A stretch of DNA of 64,000 bases from Panagrolaimus kolymaensis (lineage: Eukaryota > Nematoda > Chromadorea > Rhabditida > Panagrolaimidae): contig JAJQJQ010000004.1 in the NCBI GenBank assembly GCA_028622995.1, forward strand, positions 8,184,001 through 8,248,000, in the 5' to 3' direction. A model generated the notes under the pieces. The model was not told the origin of the DNA and searched no databases. It was given only the letters and a program-made list of their open reading frames with translations. Positions within the stretch are counted from its first letter, which is position 1; each line of letters starts with the position of its first letter. The position numbers were made by a program, and so were the translations under genes. This document shows positions 23,481-37,800 of the stretch, one piece after another.

Positions 23481-25440
23481 TTCTAATTTTTGTTGAATAA
23501 AACATTAACTCTGAACAGAGGCTTACTAATTTAAAAATCTCGCCCTTACTAAATCGATTTAAATAAAATTCTTTATTTTCTGAACCTTTATTTCATTTTT
23601 ATGGCAGACAAAATTTTCTAATTTTTGTTGAATAAAACATTAACTCTGAACAGAGGCTTACTAATTTAAAAATCTCGCCCTTACTAAAACGATTTAAATA
23701 AAATTCTTTATTTTCTGAACATTTATCTCATTTTTATGGCAGACAAAAAATTGTGAAGTTGGTTGAATAAAATAATTACTTAGCACACAAGCTTACTAAT
23801 TTAAAAATCTCGCCCTTACTAAATCGATTTAAATAAAAATTTTTTTTTTTTCTGAACCTTTATCTCATTTTTATGGCAGACAAAATTTTCTAATTTTTGT
23901 TGAATAAAACATTAACTCTGAACAGAGGCTTACTAATTTAAAAATCTCGCCCTTACTAAAACGATTTAAATAAAATTCTTTATTTTCTGAACATTTATCT
24001 CATTTTTATGGCAGACAAAAAATTGTGAAGTTGGTTGAATAAAATAATTACTTAGCACACAAGCTTACTAATTTAAAAATCTCGCCCTTACTAAATCGAT
24101 TTAAATAAAATTCTTTATTTTCTGAACATTAGTCTCATTTTTATGGCAGACAAAAAATTGTGAAGTTGGTTGAATAAAATAATTACTTAGCAAACAAGCT
24201 TACTAATTTAAAAATCTCGCCCTTGCTAAATCGATTTAAATAAAATTCTTTATTTTCTGAACATTAGTCTCATTTTTATGGCAGACAAAAAATTGTGAAG
24301 TTGGTTGAATAAAATAATTTCTTAGCACACAAGCTTACTAATTTAAAAATCTCACCCTTACTAAATCGATTTAAATAAAATTCTTTTTTTTTTTCTGAAC
24401 CTTTATCTCATTTTTATGGCAGACTATATTTTCTAATTTTTGTTGAATAAAACATTAACTCTGAACAGAGGCTTAATAAATTAAAAATCTCGCCCTTACT
24501 AAATCGATTTAAATAAAATTCTTTTTTTTTCTGAACCTTTATCTCATTTTTATGGCAGACAAAAAATTGTGAAGTTGGTTGAATAAAATAATTACTTAGC
24601 ACACAAGCTTACTAATTTAAAAATCTCGCCCTTACTAAATCGATTTAAATAAAATTCTTTTTTTTTCTGAACCTTTATTTCATTTTTATGGCAGACAAAA
24701 AATTGTGAAGTTGGTTGAATAAAATAATTACCTAGCACACAAGCTTAATAATTTAAAAATCTCGCCCTTACTAAATCGATTTAAATAAAATTCTTTTTTT
24801 TTCTGAACCTTTATCTCATTTTTATGGCAGACAAAAAATTGTGAAGTTGGTTGAATAAAATAATTACTTAGCACACAAGCTTACTAATTTAAAAATCTCG
24901 CCCTTACTAAATCGATTTAAATAAAATTCTTTTTTTTTCTGAACTTTATCTCATTTTTATGGCAGACAAAAAATTGTGAAGTTGGTTGAATAAAACATTA
25001 ACTCTGAACAGAGGCTTACTAAATTAAAAATCTCGCCCTTACTAAATCGATTTAAATAAAATTCTTTTTTTTTCTGAACCTTTATCTCATTTTTATGGCA
25101 GACAAAAAATTGTGAAGTTGGTTGAATAAAATAATTACCTAGCACACATGCTTAATAATTTAAAAATCTCGCCCTTACTAAATCGATTTAAATAAAATTC
25201 TTTTTTTTTCTGAACTTTATCTCATTTTTATGGCAGACAAAAAATTGTGAAGTTGGTTGAATAAAACATTAACTCTGAACAGAGGCTTACTAAATTAAAA
25301 ATCTCGCCCTTACTAAATCGATTTAAATAAAATTCTTTTTTTTTCTGAACCTTTATCTCATTTTTATGGCAGACAAAAAATTGTGAAGTTGGTTGAATAA
25401 AATAATTACTTAGCACACAAGCTTACTAATTTAAAAATCT
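23481..25440. repeat. Region 8: transition, first GACTATATTTT beta modules
   Basis: Starts with beta monomers and 135-bp alpha monomers carrying CTAAAACG (last seen near 23,950) and the private GAACATTAGTCTC twice (near 24,125 and 24,262, one monomer apart). The first GACTATATTTTC beta module appears at about 24,420. The 271-bp alpha-beta doublet (about 24,957 and 25,228) starts the first copy of the large repeat seen at 35.97 and 41.55 kb. Confidence 0.78.
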
Positions 25441-27480
25441 CGCCCTTACTAAATCGATTTAAATAAAATTCTTTTTTTTTTCTGAACCTTTATCTCATTT
25501 TTATGGCAGACAAAATTTTCTAATTTTTGTTGAATAAAACATTAACTCTGAACAGAGGCTTACTAATTTAAAAATCTCGCCCTTACTAAATCGATTTAAA
25601 TAAAATTCTTTTTTTTTTCTGAACCTTTATCTCATTTTTATGGCAGACAAAATTTTCTAATTTTTGTTGAATAAAACATTAACTCTGAACAGAGGCTTAC
25701 TAATTTAAAAATCTCGCCCTTACTAAATCGATTTAAATAAAATTCTTTTTTTTTTCTGAACCATTATCTCATTTTTATGGCAGACAAAATTTTCTAATTT
25801 TTGTTGAATAAAACATTAACTCTGAACAGAGGCTTACTAGTTTAAAAATCTCGCCCTTACTAAATCGATTTAAATAAAATTCTTTTTTTTTTCTGAACCT
25901 TTATCTCATTTTTATGGCAGACAAAAAATTGTGAAGTTGGTTGAATAAAATAATTACTTAGCACACAAGCTTACTAATTTAAAAATCTCGCCCTTACTAA
26001 ATCGATTTAAATAAAATTCTTTTTTTTTTCTGAACCTTTATCTCATTTTTATGGCAGACAAAATTTTCTAATTTTTGTTGAATAAAACATTAACTCTGAA
26101 CAGAGGCTTACTAATTTAAAAATCTCGCCCTTACTAAATCGATTTAAATAAAATTCTTTTTTTTTTCTGAACCATTATCTCATTTTTATGGCAGACAAAA
26201 TTTTCTAATTTTTGTTGAATAAAACATTAACTCTGAACAGAGGCTTACTAGTTTAAAAATCTCGCCCTTACTAAATCGATTTAAATAAAATTCTTTTTTT
26301 TTTCTGAACCTTTATCTCATTTTTATGGCAGACAAAAAATTGTGAAGTTGGTTGAATAAAATAATTACTTAGCACACAAGCTTACTAATTTAAAAATCTC
26401 GCCCTTACTAAATCGATTTAAATAAAATTCTTTTTTTTTTCTGAACCATTATCTCATTTTTATGGCAGACAAAATTTTCTAATTTTTGTTGAATAAAACA
26501 TTAACTCTGAACAGAGGCTTACTAGTTTAAAAATCTCGCCCTTACTAAATCGATTTAAATAAAATTCTTTTTTTTTTCTGAACCTTTATCTCATTTTTAT
26601 GGCAGACAAAAAATTGTGAAGTTGGTTGAATAAAATAATTACTTAGCAAACAAGCTTACTAATTTAAAAATCTCGCCCTTACTAAATCGATTTAAATAAA
26701 ATTCTTTATTTTCTGAACATTTATCTCATTTTTATGGCAGACAAAAAATTGTGAAGTTGGTTGAATAAAATAATTACTTAGCACACAAGCTTACTAATTT
26801 AAAAATCTCGCCCTTACTAAATCGATTTAAATAAAATTCTTTATTTTCTGAACATTTATCTCATTTTTATGGCAGACAAAAAATTGTGAAGTTGGTTGAA
26901 TAAAATAATTACTTAGCACACAAGCTTACTAATTTAAAAATCTCGCCCTTACTAAATCGATTTAAATAAAATTCTTTTTTTTTTCTGAACCTTTATCTCA
27001 TTTTTATGGCAGACAAAATTTTCTAATTTTTGTTGAATAAAACATTAACTCTGAACAGAGGCTTACTAATTTAAAAATCTCGCCCTTACTAAATCGATTT
27101 AAATAAAATTCTTTTTTTTTTCTGAACCTTTATCTCATTTTTATGGCAGACAAAATTTTCTAATTTTTGTTGAATAAAACATTAACTCTGAACAGAGGCT
27201 TAATAAATTAAAAATCTCGCCCTTACTAAATCGATTTAAATAAAATTCTTTATTTTCTGAACATTTATCTCATTTTTATGGCAGACAAAAAATTGTGAAG
27301 TTGGTTGAATAAAATAATTACTTAGCACACAAGCTTACTAATTTAAAAATCTCGCCCTTACTAAATCGATTTAAATAAAATTCTTTATTTTCTGAACATT
27401 TATCTCATTTTTATGGCAGACAAAAAATTGTGAAGTTGGTTGAATAAAATAATTACTTAGCACACAAGCTTACTAATTTA
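25441..27480. repeat. Region 9: beta-rich, CCATTATC sub-repeats; first copy of the super-repeat core
   Basis: GAACCATTATCTC monomers at 25,761, 26,172 and 26,446 (spacings 411 and 274, that is 3 and 2 units of 137 bp), each followed by a CTTACTAGTTT monomer. The same three positions recur at 36,774, 37,185 and 37,459 (+11,013), and again 5,578 bp beyond those. This copy holds one additional 137-bp beta monomer near 27.0-27.15 kb: the interval from the doublet to the GACTATA monomer is 2,319 bp here and 2,182 bp in both later copies. Confidence 0.83.
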
Positions 27481-30400
27481 AAAATCTCGCCCTTACTAAA
27501 TCGATTTAAAAAAAATTCTTTTTTTTTCTGAACCTTTATCTCATTTTTATGGCAGACTATATTTTCTAATTTTTGTTGAATAAAACATTAACTCTGAACA
27601 GAGGCTTAATAAATTAAAAATCTCGCCCTTACTAAATCGATTTAAATAAAATTCTTTTTTTTTCTGAACCTTTATCTCATTTTTATGGCAGACAAAAAAT
27701 TGTGAAGTTGGTTGAATAAAATAATTACTTAGCACACAAGCTTACTAATTTAAAAATCTCGCCCTTACTAAATCGATTTAAATAAAATTCTTTTTTTTTC
27801 TGAACCTTTATTTCATTTTTATGGCAGACAAAAAATTGTGAAGTTGGGTGAATAAAATAATTACCTAGCACACAAGCTTAATAATTTAAAAATCTCGCCC
27901 TTACTAAATCGATTTAAATAAAATTCTTTTTTTTTCTGAACCTTTATCTCATTTTTATGGCAGACAAAAAATTGTGAAGTTGGTTGAATAAAATAATTAC
28001 TTAGCACACAAGCTTACTAATTTAAAAATCTCGCCCTTACTAAATCGATTTAAATAAAATTCTTTTTTTTTCTGAACCTTTATCTCATTTTTATGGCAGA
28101 CAAAAAATTGTGAAGTTGGTTGAATAAAATAATTACCTAGCACACAAGCTTAATAATTTATAAATCTCGCCCTTACTAAATCGATTTAAATAAAATTCTT
28201 TTTTTTTCTGAACTTTATCTCATTTTTATGGCAGACAAAAAATTGTGAAGTTGGTTGAATAAAATAATTACTTAGCACACAAGCTTACTAATTTAAAAAT
28301 CTCGCCCTTACTAAATCGATTTAAATAAAATTCTTTTTTTTTCTGAACCTTTATTTCATTTTTATGGCAGACAAAAAATTGTGAAGTTGGTTGAATAAAA
28401 TAATTACCTAGCACACAAGCTTAATAATTTAAAAATCTCGCCCTTACTAAATCGATTTAAATAAAATTATTTTTTTTTCTGAACCTTTATCTCATTTTTA
28501 TGGCAGACAAAAAATTGTGAAGTTGGTTGAATAAAACATTAACTCTGAACAGAGGCTTACTAAATTAAAAATCTCGCCCTTACTAAATCGATTTAAATAA
28601 AATTCTTTTTTTTTCTGAACCTTTATCTCATTTTTATGGCAGACTATATTTTCTAATTTTTGTTGAATAAAACATTAACTCTGAACAGAGGCTTAATAAA
28701 TTAAAAATCTCGCCCTTACTAAATCGATTTAAATAAAATTCTTTTTTTTTCTGAACCTTTATCTCATTTTTATGGCAGACAAAAAATTGTGAAGTTGGTT
28801 GAATAAAACATTAACTCTGAACAGAGGCTTAATAAATTAAAAATCTCGCCCTTACTAAATCGATTTAAATAAAATTCTTTTTTTTTCTGAACCTTTATCT
28901 CATTTTTATGGCAGACAAAAAATTGTGAAGTTGGTTGAATAAAATAATTACCTAGCACACAAGCTTAATAATTTAAAAATCTCGCCCTTACTAAATCGAT
29001 TTAAATAAAATTCTTTTTTTTTCTGAACCTTTATCTCATTTTTATGGCAGACAAAAAATTGTGAAGTTGGTTGAATAAAATAATTACCTAGTACACAAGC
29101 TTAATAATTTAAAAATCTCGCCCTTACTAAATCGATTTAAATAAAATTCTTTTTTTTTCTGAACTTTATCTCATTTTTATGGCAGACAAAAAATTGTGAA
29201 GTTGGTTGAATAAAATAATTACTTAGCACACAAGCTTACTAATTTAAAAATCTCGCCCTTACTAAATCGATTTAAATAAAATTCTTTTTTTTTCTGAACC
29301 TTTATTTCATTTTTATGGCAGACAAAAAATTGTGAAGTTGGTTGAATAAAATAATTACCTAGCACACAAGCTTAATAATTTAAAAATCTCGCCCTTACTA
29401 AATCGATTTAAATAAAATTATTTTTTTTTCTGAACCTTTATCTCATTTTTATGGCAGACAAAAAATTGTGAAGTTGGTTGAATAAAACATTAACTCTGAA
29501 CAGAGGCTTACTAAATTAAAAATCTCGCCCTTACTAAATCGATTTAAATAAAATTCTTTTTTTTTCTGAACCTTTATCTCATTTTTATGGCAGACTATAT
29601 TTTCTAATTTTTGTTGAATAAAACATTAACTCTGAACAGAGGCTTAATAAATTAAAAATCTCGCCCTTACTAAATCGATTTAAATAAAATTCTTTTTTTT
29701 TCTGAACCTTTATCTCATTTTTATGGCAGACAAAAAATTGTGAAGTTGGTTGAATAAAACATTAACTCTGAACAGAGGCTTACTAAATTAAAAATCTCGC
29801 CCTTACTAAATCGATTTAAATAAAATTCTTTTTTTTTCTGAACCTTTATCTCATTTTTATGGCAGACTATATTTTCTAATTTTTGTTGAATAAAACATTA
29901 ACTCTGAACAGAGGCTTAATAAATTAAAAATCTCGCCCTTACTAAATCGATTTAAATAAAATTCTTTTTTTTTCTGAACCTTTATCTCATTTTTATGGCA
30001 GACAAAAAATTGTGAAGTTGGTTGAATAAAATAATTACCTAGCACACAAGCTTAATAATTTAAAAATCTCGCCCTTACTAAATCGATTTAAATAAAATTC
30101 TTTTTTTTTCTGAACCTTTATCTCATTTTTATGGCAGACAAAAAATTGTGAAGTTGGTTGAATAAAATAATTACCTAGCACACAAGCTTAATAATTTAAA
30201 AATCTCGCCCTTACTAAATCGATTTAAATAAAATTCTTTTTTTTTCTGAACTTTATCTCATTTTTATGGCAGACAAAAAATTGTGAAGTTGGTTGAATAA
30301 AATAATTACCTAGCACACAAGCTTAATAATTTAAAAATCTCGCCCTTACTAAATCGATTTAAATAAAATTCTTTTTTTTTCTGAACCTTTATCTCATTTT

Positions 30401-33400
30401 TATGGCAGACAAAAAATTGTGAAGTTGGTTGAATAAAATAATTACCTAGCACACAAGCTTAATAATTTAAAAATCTCGCCCTTACTAAATCGATTTAAAT
30501 AAAATTATTTTTTTTTCTGAACCTTTATCTCATTTTTATGGCAGACAAAAAATTGTGAAGTTGGTTGAATAAAACATTAACTCTGAACAGAGGCTTACTA
30601 AATTAAAAATCTCGCCCTTACTAAATCGATTTAAATAAAATTCTTTTTTTTTCTGAACCTTTATCTCATTTTTATGGCAGACTATATTTTCTAATTTTTG
30701 TTGAATAAAACATTAACTCTGAACAGAGGCTTAATAAATTAAAAATCTCGCCCTTACTAAATCGATTTAAATAAAATTCTTTTTTTTTCTGAACCTTTAT
30801 CTCATTTTTATGGCAGACAAAAAATTGTGAAGTTGGTTGAATAAAATAATTACCTAGCACACAAGCTTAATAATTTAAAAATCTCGCCCTTACTAAATCG
30901 ATTTAAATAAAATTCTTTTTTTTTCTGAACCTTTATCTCATTTTTATGGCAGACAAAAAATTGTGAAGTTGGTTGAATAAAATAATTACCTAGCACACAA
31001 GCTTAATAATTTAAAAATCTCGCCCTTACTAAATCGATTTAAATAAAATTCTTTTTTTTTCTGAACTTTATCTCATTTTTATGGCAGACAAAAAATTGTG
31101 AAGTTGGTTGAATAAAATAATTACTTAGCACACAAGCTTACTAATTTAAAAATCTCGCCCTTACTAAATCGATTTAAATAAAATTCTTTTTTTTTCTGAA
31201 CCTTTATTTCATTTTTATGGCAGACAAAAAATTGTGAAGTTGGTTGAATAAAATAATTACCTAGCACACAAGCTTAATAATTTAAAAATCTCGCCCTTAC
31301 TAAATCGATTTAAATAAAATTATTTTTTTTTCTGAACCTTTATCTCATTTTTATGGCAGACAAAAAATTGTGAAGTTGGTTGAATAAAACATTAACTCTG
31401 AACAGAGGCTTACTAAATTAAAAATCTCGCCCTTACTAAATCGATTTAAATAAAATTCTTTTTTTTTCTGAACCTTTATCTCATTTTTATGGCAGACTAT
31501 ATTTTCTAATTTTTGTTGAATAAAACATTAACTCTGAACAGAGGCTTAATAAATTAAAAATCTCGCCCTTACTAAATCGATTTAAATAAAATTCTTTTTT
31601 TTTCTGAACCTTTATCTCATTTTTATGGCAGACAAAAAATTGTGAAGTTGGTTGAATAAAACATTAACTCTGAACAGAGGCTTAATAAATTAAAAATCTC
31701 GCCCTTACTAAATCGATTTAAATAAAATTCTTTTTTTTTCTGAACCTTTATCTCATTTTTATGGCAGACAAAAAATTGTGAAGTTGGTTGAATAAAATAA
31801 TTACCTAGCACACAAGCTTAATAATTTAAAAATCTCGCCCTTACTAAATCGATTTAAATAAAATTCTTTTTTTTTCTGAACCTTTATCTCATTTTTATGG
31901 CAGACAAAAAATTGTGAAGTTGGTTGAATAAAATAATTACCTAGCACACAAGCTTAATAATTTAAAAATCTCGCCCTTACTAAATCGATTTAAATAAAAT
32001 TCTTTTTTTTTCTGAACCTTTATCTCATTTTTATGGCAGACAAAAAATTGTGAAGTTGGTTGAATAAAATAATTACCTAGCACACAAGCTTAATAATTTA
32101 AAAATCTCGCCCTTACTAAATCGATTTAAATAAAATTCTTTTTTTTTCTGAACCTTTATCTCATTTTTATGGCAGACAAAAAATTGTGAAGTTGGTTGAA
32201 TAAAATAATTACCTAGCACACAAGCTTAATAATTTAAAAATCTCGCCCTTACTAAATCGATTTAAATAAAATTCTTTTTTTTTCTGAACTTTATCTCATT
32301 TTTATGGCAGACAAAAAATTGTGAAGTTGGTTGAATAAAATAATTACTTAGCACACAAGCTTACTAATTTAAAAATCTCGCCCTTACTAAATCGATTTAA
32401 ATAAAATTCTTTTTTTTTCTGAACCTTTATTTCATTTTTATGGCAGACAAAAAATTGTGAAGTTGGTTGAATAAAATAATTACCTAGCACACAAGCTTAA
32501 TAATTTAAAAATCTCGCCCTTACTAAATCGATTTAAATAAAATTCTTTTTTTTTCTGAACCTTTATCTCATTTTTATGGCAGACAAAAAATTGTGAAGTT
32601 GGTTGAATAAAATAATTACCTAGCACACAAGCTTAATAATTTAAAAATCTCGCCCTTACTAAATCGATTTAAATAAAATTCTTTTTTTTTCTGAACCTTT
32701 ATCTCATTTTTATGGCAGACAAAAAATTGTGAAGTTGGTTGAATAAAATAATTACCTAGCACACAAGCTTAATAATTTAAAAATCTCGCCCTTACTAAAT
32801 CGATTTAAATAAAATTCTTTTTTTTTCTGAACTTTATCTCATTTTTATGGCAGACAAAAAATTGTGAAGTTGGTTGAATAAAATAATTACTTAGCACACA
32901 AGCTTACTAATTTAAAAATCTCGCCCTTACTAAATCGATTTAAAAAAAATTCTTTTTTTTTCTGAACCTTTATCTCATTTTTATGGCAGACTATATTTTC
33001 TAATTTTTGTTGAATAAAACATTAACTCTGAACAGAGGCTTAATAAATTAAAAATCTCGCCCTTACTAAATCGATTTAAATAAAATTCTTTTTTTTTCTG
33101 AACCTTTATCTCATTTTTATGGCAGACAAAAAATTGTGAAGTTGGTTGAATAAAATAATTACTTAGCACACAAGCTTACTAATTTAAAAATCTCGCCCTT
33201 ACTAAATCGATTTAAATAAAATTCTTTTTTTTTCTGAACCTTTATTTCATTTTTATGGCAGACAAAAAATTGTGAAGTTGGGTGAATAAAATAATTACCT
33301 AGCACACAAGCTTAATAATTTAAAAATCTCGCCCTTACTAAATCGATTTAAATAAAATTCTTTTTTTTTCTGAACCTTTATCTCATTTTTATGGCAGACA

Positions 33401-34850
33401 AAAAATTGTGAAGTTGGTTGAATAAAATAATTACTTAGCACACAAGCTTACTAATTTAAAAATCTCGCCCTTACTAAATCGATTTAAATAAAATTCTTTT
33501 TTTTTCTGAACCTTTATCTCATTTTTATGGCAGACAAAAAATTGTGAAGTTGGTTGAATAAAATAATTACCTAGCACACAAGCTTAATAATTTATAAATC
33601 TCGCCCTTACTAAATCGATTTAAATAAAATTCTTTTTTTTTCTGAACTTTATTTCATTTTTATGGCAGACAAAAAATTGTGAAGTTGGTTGAATAAAATA
33701 ATTACCTAGCACACAAGCTTAATAATTTAAAAATCTCGCCCTTACTAAATCGATTTAAATAAAATTATTTTTTTTTCTGAACCTTTATCTCATTTTTATG
33801 GCAGACAAAAAATTGTGAAGTTGGTTGAATAAAACATTAACTCTGAACAGAGGCTTACTAAATTAAAAATCTCGCCCTTACTAAATCGATTTAAATAAAA
33901 TTCTTTTTTTTTCTGAACCTTTATCTCATTTTTATGGCAGACTATATTTTCTAATTTTTGTTGAATAAAACATTAACTCTGAACAAAGGCTTAATAAATT
34001 AAAAATCTCGCCCTTACTAAATCGATTTAAATAAAATTCTTTTTTTTTCTGAACCTTTATCTCATTTTTATGGCAGACAAAAAATTGTGAAGTTGGTTGA
34101 ATAAAACATTAACTCTGAACAGAGGCTTAATAAATTAAAAATCTCGCCCTTACTAAATCGATTTAAATAAAATTCTTTTTTTTTCTGAACCTTTATCTCA
34201 TTTTTATGGCAGACAAAAAATTGTGAAGTTGGTTGAATAAAATAATTACCTAGCACACAAGCTTAATAATTTAAAAATCTCGCCCTTACTAAATCGATTT
34301 AAATAAAATTCTTTTTTTTTCTGAACCTTTATCTCATTTTTATGGCAGACAAAAAATTGTGAAGTTGGTTGAATAAAATAATTACCTAGCACACAAGCTT
34401 AATAATTTAAAAATCTCGCCCTTACTAAATCGATTTAAATAAAATTCTTTTTTTTTCTGAACTTTATCTCATTTTTATGGCAGACAAAAAATTGTGAAGT
34501 TGGTTGAATAAAATAATTACTTAGCACACAAGCTTACTAATTTAAAAATCTCGCCCTTACTAAATCGATTTAAATAAAATTCTTTTTTTTTCTGAACCTT
34601 TATTTCATTTTTATGGCAGACAAAAAATTGTGAAGTTGGTTGAATAAAATAATTACCTAGCACACAAGCTTAATAATTTAAAAATCTCGCCCTTACTAAA
34701 TCGATTTAAATAAAATTATTTTTTTTTCTGAACCTTTATCTCATTTTTATGGCAGACAAAAAATTGTGAAGTTGGTTGAATAAAACATTAACTCTGAACA
34801 GAGGCTTACTAAATTAAAAATCTCGCCCTTACTAAATCGATTTAAATAAA
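27481..34850. repeat. Region 10: two marker copies of the 40-monomer super-repeat, with 951-bp heptamers
   Basis: The TTTAAAAAAAATTC monomer at about 27,503 and the GTTGGGTG monomer at 27,843 recur at 32,937 and 33,277 (+5,434). TTTATAAATC at 28,157 recurs at 33,591. The AAAATTATTT cassette occurs at 28,466, 29,417, 30,504, 31,319, 33,764, 34,715 and 34,851; the 951-bp spacing (7 monomers) appears at 28,466-29,417 and 33,764-34,715. Each cassette is an alpha-beta monomer followed by a GACTATA beta monomer. The private GAACAAAGGC at 33,981 recurs at 45,137 (+11,156). The second super-repeat copy has lost one monomer at 33,644-33,657. Confidence 0.82.
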
Positions 34851-37800
34851 ATTATTTTTTTTTCTGAACCTTTATCTCATTTTTATGGCAGACAAAAAAT
34901 TGTGAAGTTGGTTGAATAAAACATTAACTCTGAACAGAGGCTTACTAAATTAAAAATCTCGCCCTTACTAAATCGATTTAAATAAAATTCTTTTTTTTTC
35001 TGAACCTTTATCTCATTTTTATGGCAGACTATATTTTCTAATTTTTGTTGAATAAAACATTAACTCTGAACAGAGGCTTAATAAATTAAAAATCTCGCCC
35101 TTACTAAATCGATTTAAATAAAATTCTTTTTTTTTCTGAACCTTTATCTCATTTTTATGGCAGACAAAAAATTGTGAAGTTGGTTGAATAAAACATTAAC
35201 TCTGAACAGAGGCTTAATAAATTAAAAATCTCGCCCTTACTAAATCGATTTAAATAAAATTCTTTTTTTTTCTGAACCTTTATCTCATTTTTATGGCAGA
35301 CTATATTTTCTAATTTTTGTTGAATAAAACATTAACTCTGAACAGAGGCTTAATAAATTAAAAATCTCGCCCTTACTAAATCGATTTAAATAAAATTCTT
35401 TTTTTTTCTGAACCTTTATCTCATTTTTATGGCAGACAAAAAATTGTGAAGTTGGTTGAATAAAACATTAACTCTGAACAGAGGCTTACTAAATTAAAAA
35501 TCTCGCCCTTACTAAATCGATTTAAATAAAATTCTTTTTTTTTCTGAACCTTTATCTCATTTTTATGGCAGACTATATTTTCTAATTTTTGTTCAATAAA
35601 ACATTAACTCTGAACAGAGGCTTAATAAATTAAAAATCTCGCCCTTACTAAATCGATTTAAATAAAATTCTTTTTTTTTCTGAACCTTTATTTCATTTTT
35701 ATGGCAGACAAAAAATTGTGAAGTTGGTTGAATAAAATAATTACCTAGCACACAAGCTTAATAATTTAAAAATCTCGCCCTTACTAAATCGATTTAAATA
35801 AAATTCTTTTTTTTTCTGAACCTTTATCTCATTTTTATGGCAGACAAAAAATTGTGAAGTTGGTTAAATAAAATAATTACTTAGCACACAAGCTTACTAA
35901 TTTAAAAATCTCGCCCTTACTAAATCGATTTAAATAAAATTCTTTTTTTTTCTGAACTTTATCTCATTTTTATGGCAGACAAAAAATTGTGAAGTTGGTT
36001 GAATAAAACATTAACTCTGAACAGAGGCTTACTAAATTAAAAATCTCGCCCTTACTAAATCGATTTAAATAAAATTCTTTTTTTTTCTGAACCTTTATCT
36101 CATTTTTATGGCAGACAAAAAATTGTGAAGTTGGTTGAATAAAATAATTACCTAGCACACATGCTTAATAATTTAAAAATCTCGCCCTTACTAAATCGAT
36201 TTAAATAAAATTCTTTTTTTTTCTGAACTTTATCTCATTTTTATGGCAGACAAAAAATTGTGAAGTTGGTTGAATAAAACATTAACTCTGAACAGAGGCT
36301 TACTAAATTAAAAATCTCGCCCTTACTAAATCGATTTAAATAAAATTCTTTTTTTTTCTGAACCTTTATCTCATTTTTATGGCAGACAAAAAATTGTGAA
36401 GTTGGTTGAATAAAATAATTACTTAGCACACAAGCTTACTAATTTAAAAATCTCGCCCTTACTAAATCGATTTAAATAAAATTCTTTTTTTTTTCTGAAC
36501 CTTTATCTCATTTTTATGGCAGACAAAATTTTCTAATTTTTGTTGAATAAAACATTAACTCTGAACAGAGGCTTACTAATTTAAAAATCTCGCCCTTACT
36601 AAATCGATTTAAATAAAATTCTTTTTTTTTTCTGAACCTTTATCTCATTTTTATGGCAGACAAAATTTTCTAATTTTTGTTGAATAAAACATTAACTCTG
36701 AACAGAGGCTTACTAATTTAAAAATCTCGCCCTTACTAAATCGATTTAAATAAAATTCTTTTTTTTTTCTGAACCATTATCTCATTTTTATGGCAGACAA
36801 AATTTTCTAATTTTTGTTGAATAAAACATTAACTCTGAACAGAGGCTTACTAGTTTAAAAATCTCGCCCTTACTAAATCGATTTAAATAAAATTCTTTTT
36901 TTTTTCTGAACCTTTATCTCATTTTTATGGCAGACAAAAAATTGTGAAGTTGGTTGAATAAAATAATTACTTAGCACACAAGCTTACTAATTTAAAAATC
37001 TCGCCCTTACTAAATCGATTTAAATAAAATTCTTTTTTTTTTCTGAACCTTTATCTCATTTTTATGGCAGACAAAATTTTCTAATTTTTGTTGAATAAAA
37101 CATTAACTCTGAACAGAGGCTTACTAATTTAAAAATCTCGCCCTTACTAAATCGATTTAAATAAAATTCTTTTTTTTTTCTGAACCATTATCTCATTTTT
37201 ATGGCAGACAAAATTTTCTAATTTTTGTTGAATAAAACATTAACTCTGAACAGAGGCTTACTAGTTTAAAAATCTCGCCCTTACTAAATCGATTTAAATA
37301 AAATTCTTTTTTTTTTCTGAACCTTTATCTCATTTTTATGGCAGACAAAAAATTGTGAAGTTGGTTGAATAAAATAATTACTTAGCACACAAGCTTACTA
37401 ATTTAAAAATCTCGCCCTTACTAAATCGATTTAAATAAAATTCTTTTTTTTTTCTGAAACATTATCTCATTTTTATGGCAGACAAAATTTTCTAATTTTT
37501 GTTGAATAAAACATTAACTCTGAACAGAGGCTTACTAGTTTAAAAATCTCGCCCTTACTAAATCGATTTAAATAAAATTCTTTTTTTTTTCTGAACCTTT
37601 ATCTCATTTTTATGGCAGACAAAAAATTGTGAAGTTGGTTGAATAAAATAATTACTTAGCAAACAAGCTTACTAATTTAAAAATCTCGCCCTTACTAAAT
37701 CGATTTAAATAAAATTCTTTATTTTCTGAACATTTATCTCATTTTTATGGCAGACAAAAAATTGTGAAGTTGGTTGAATAAAATAATTACTTAGCACACA

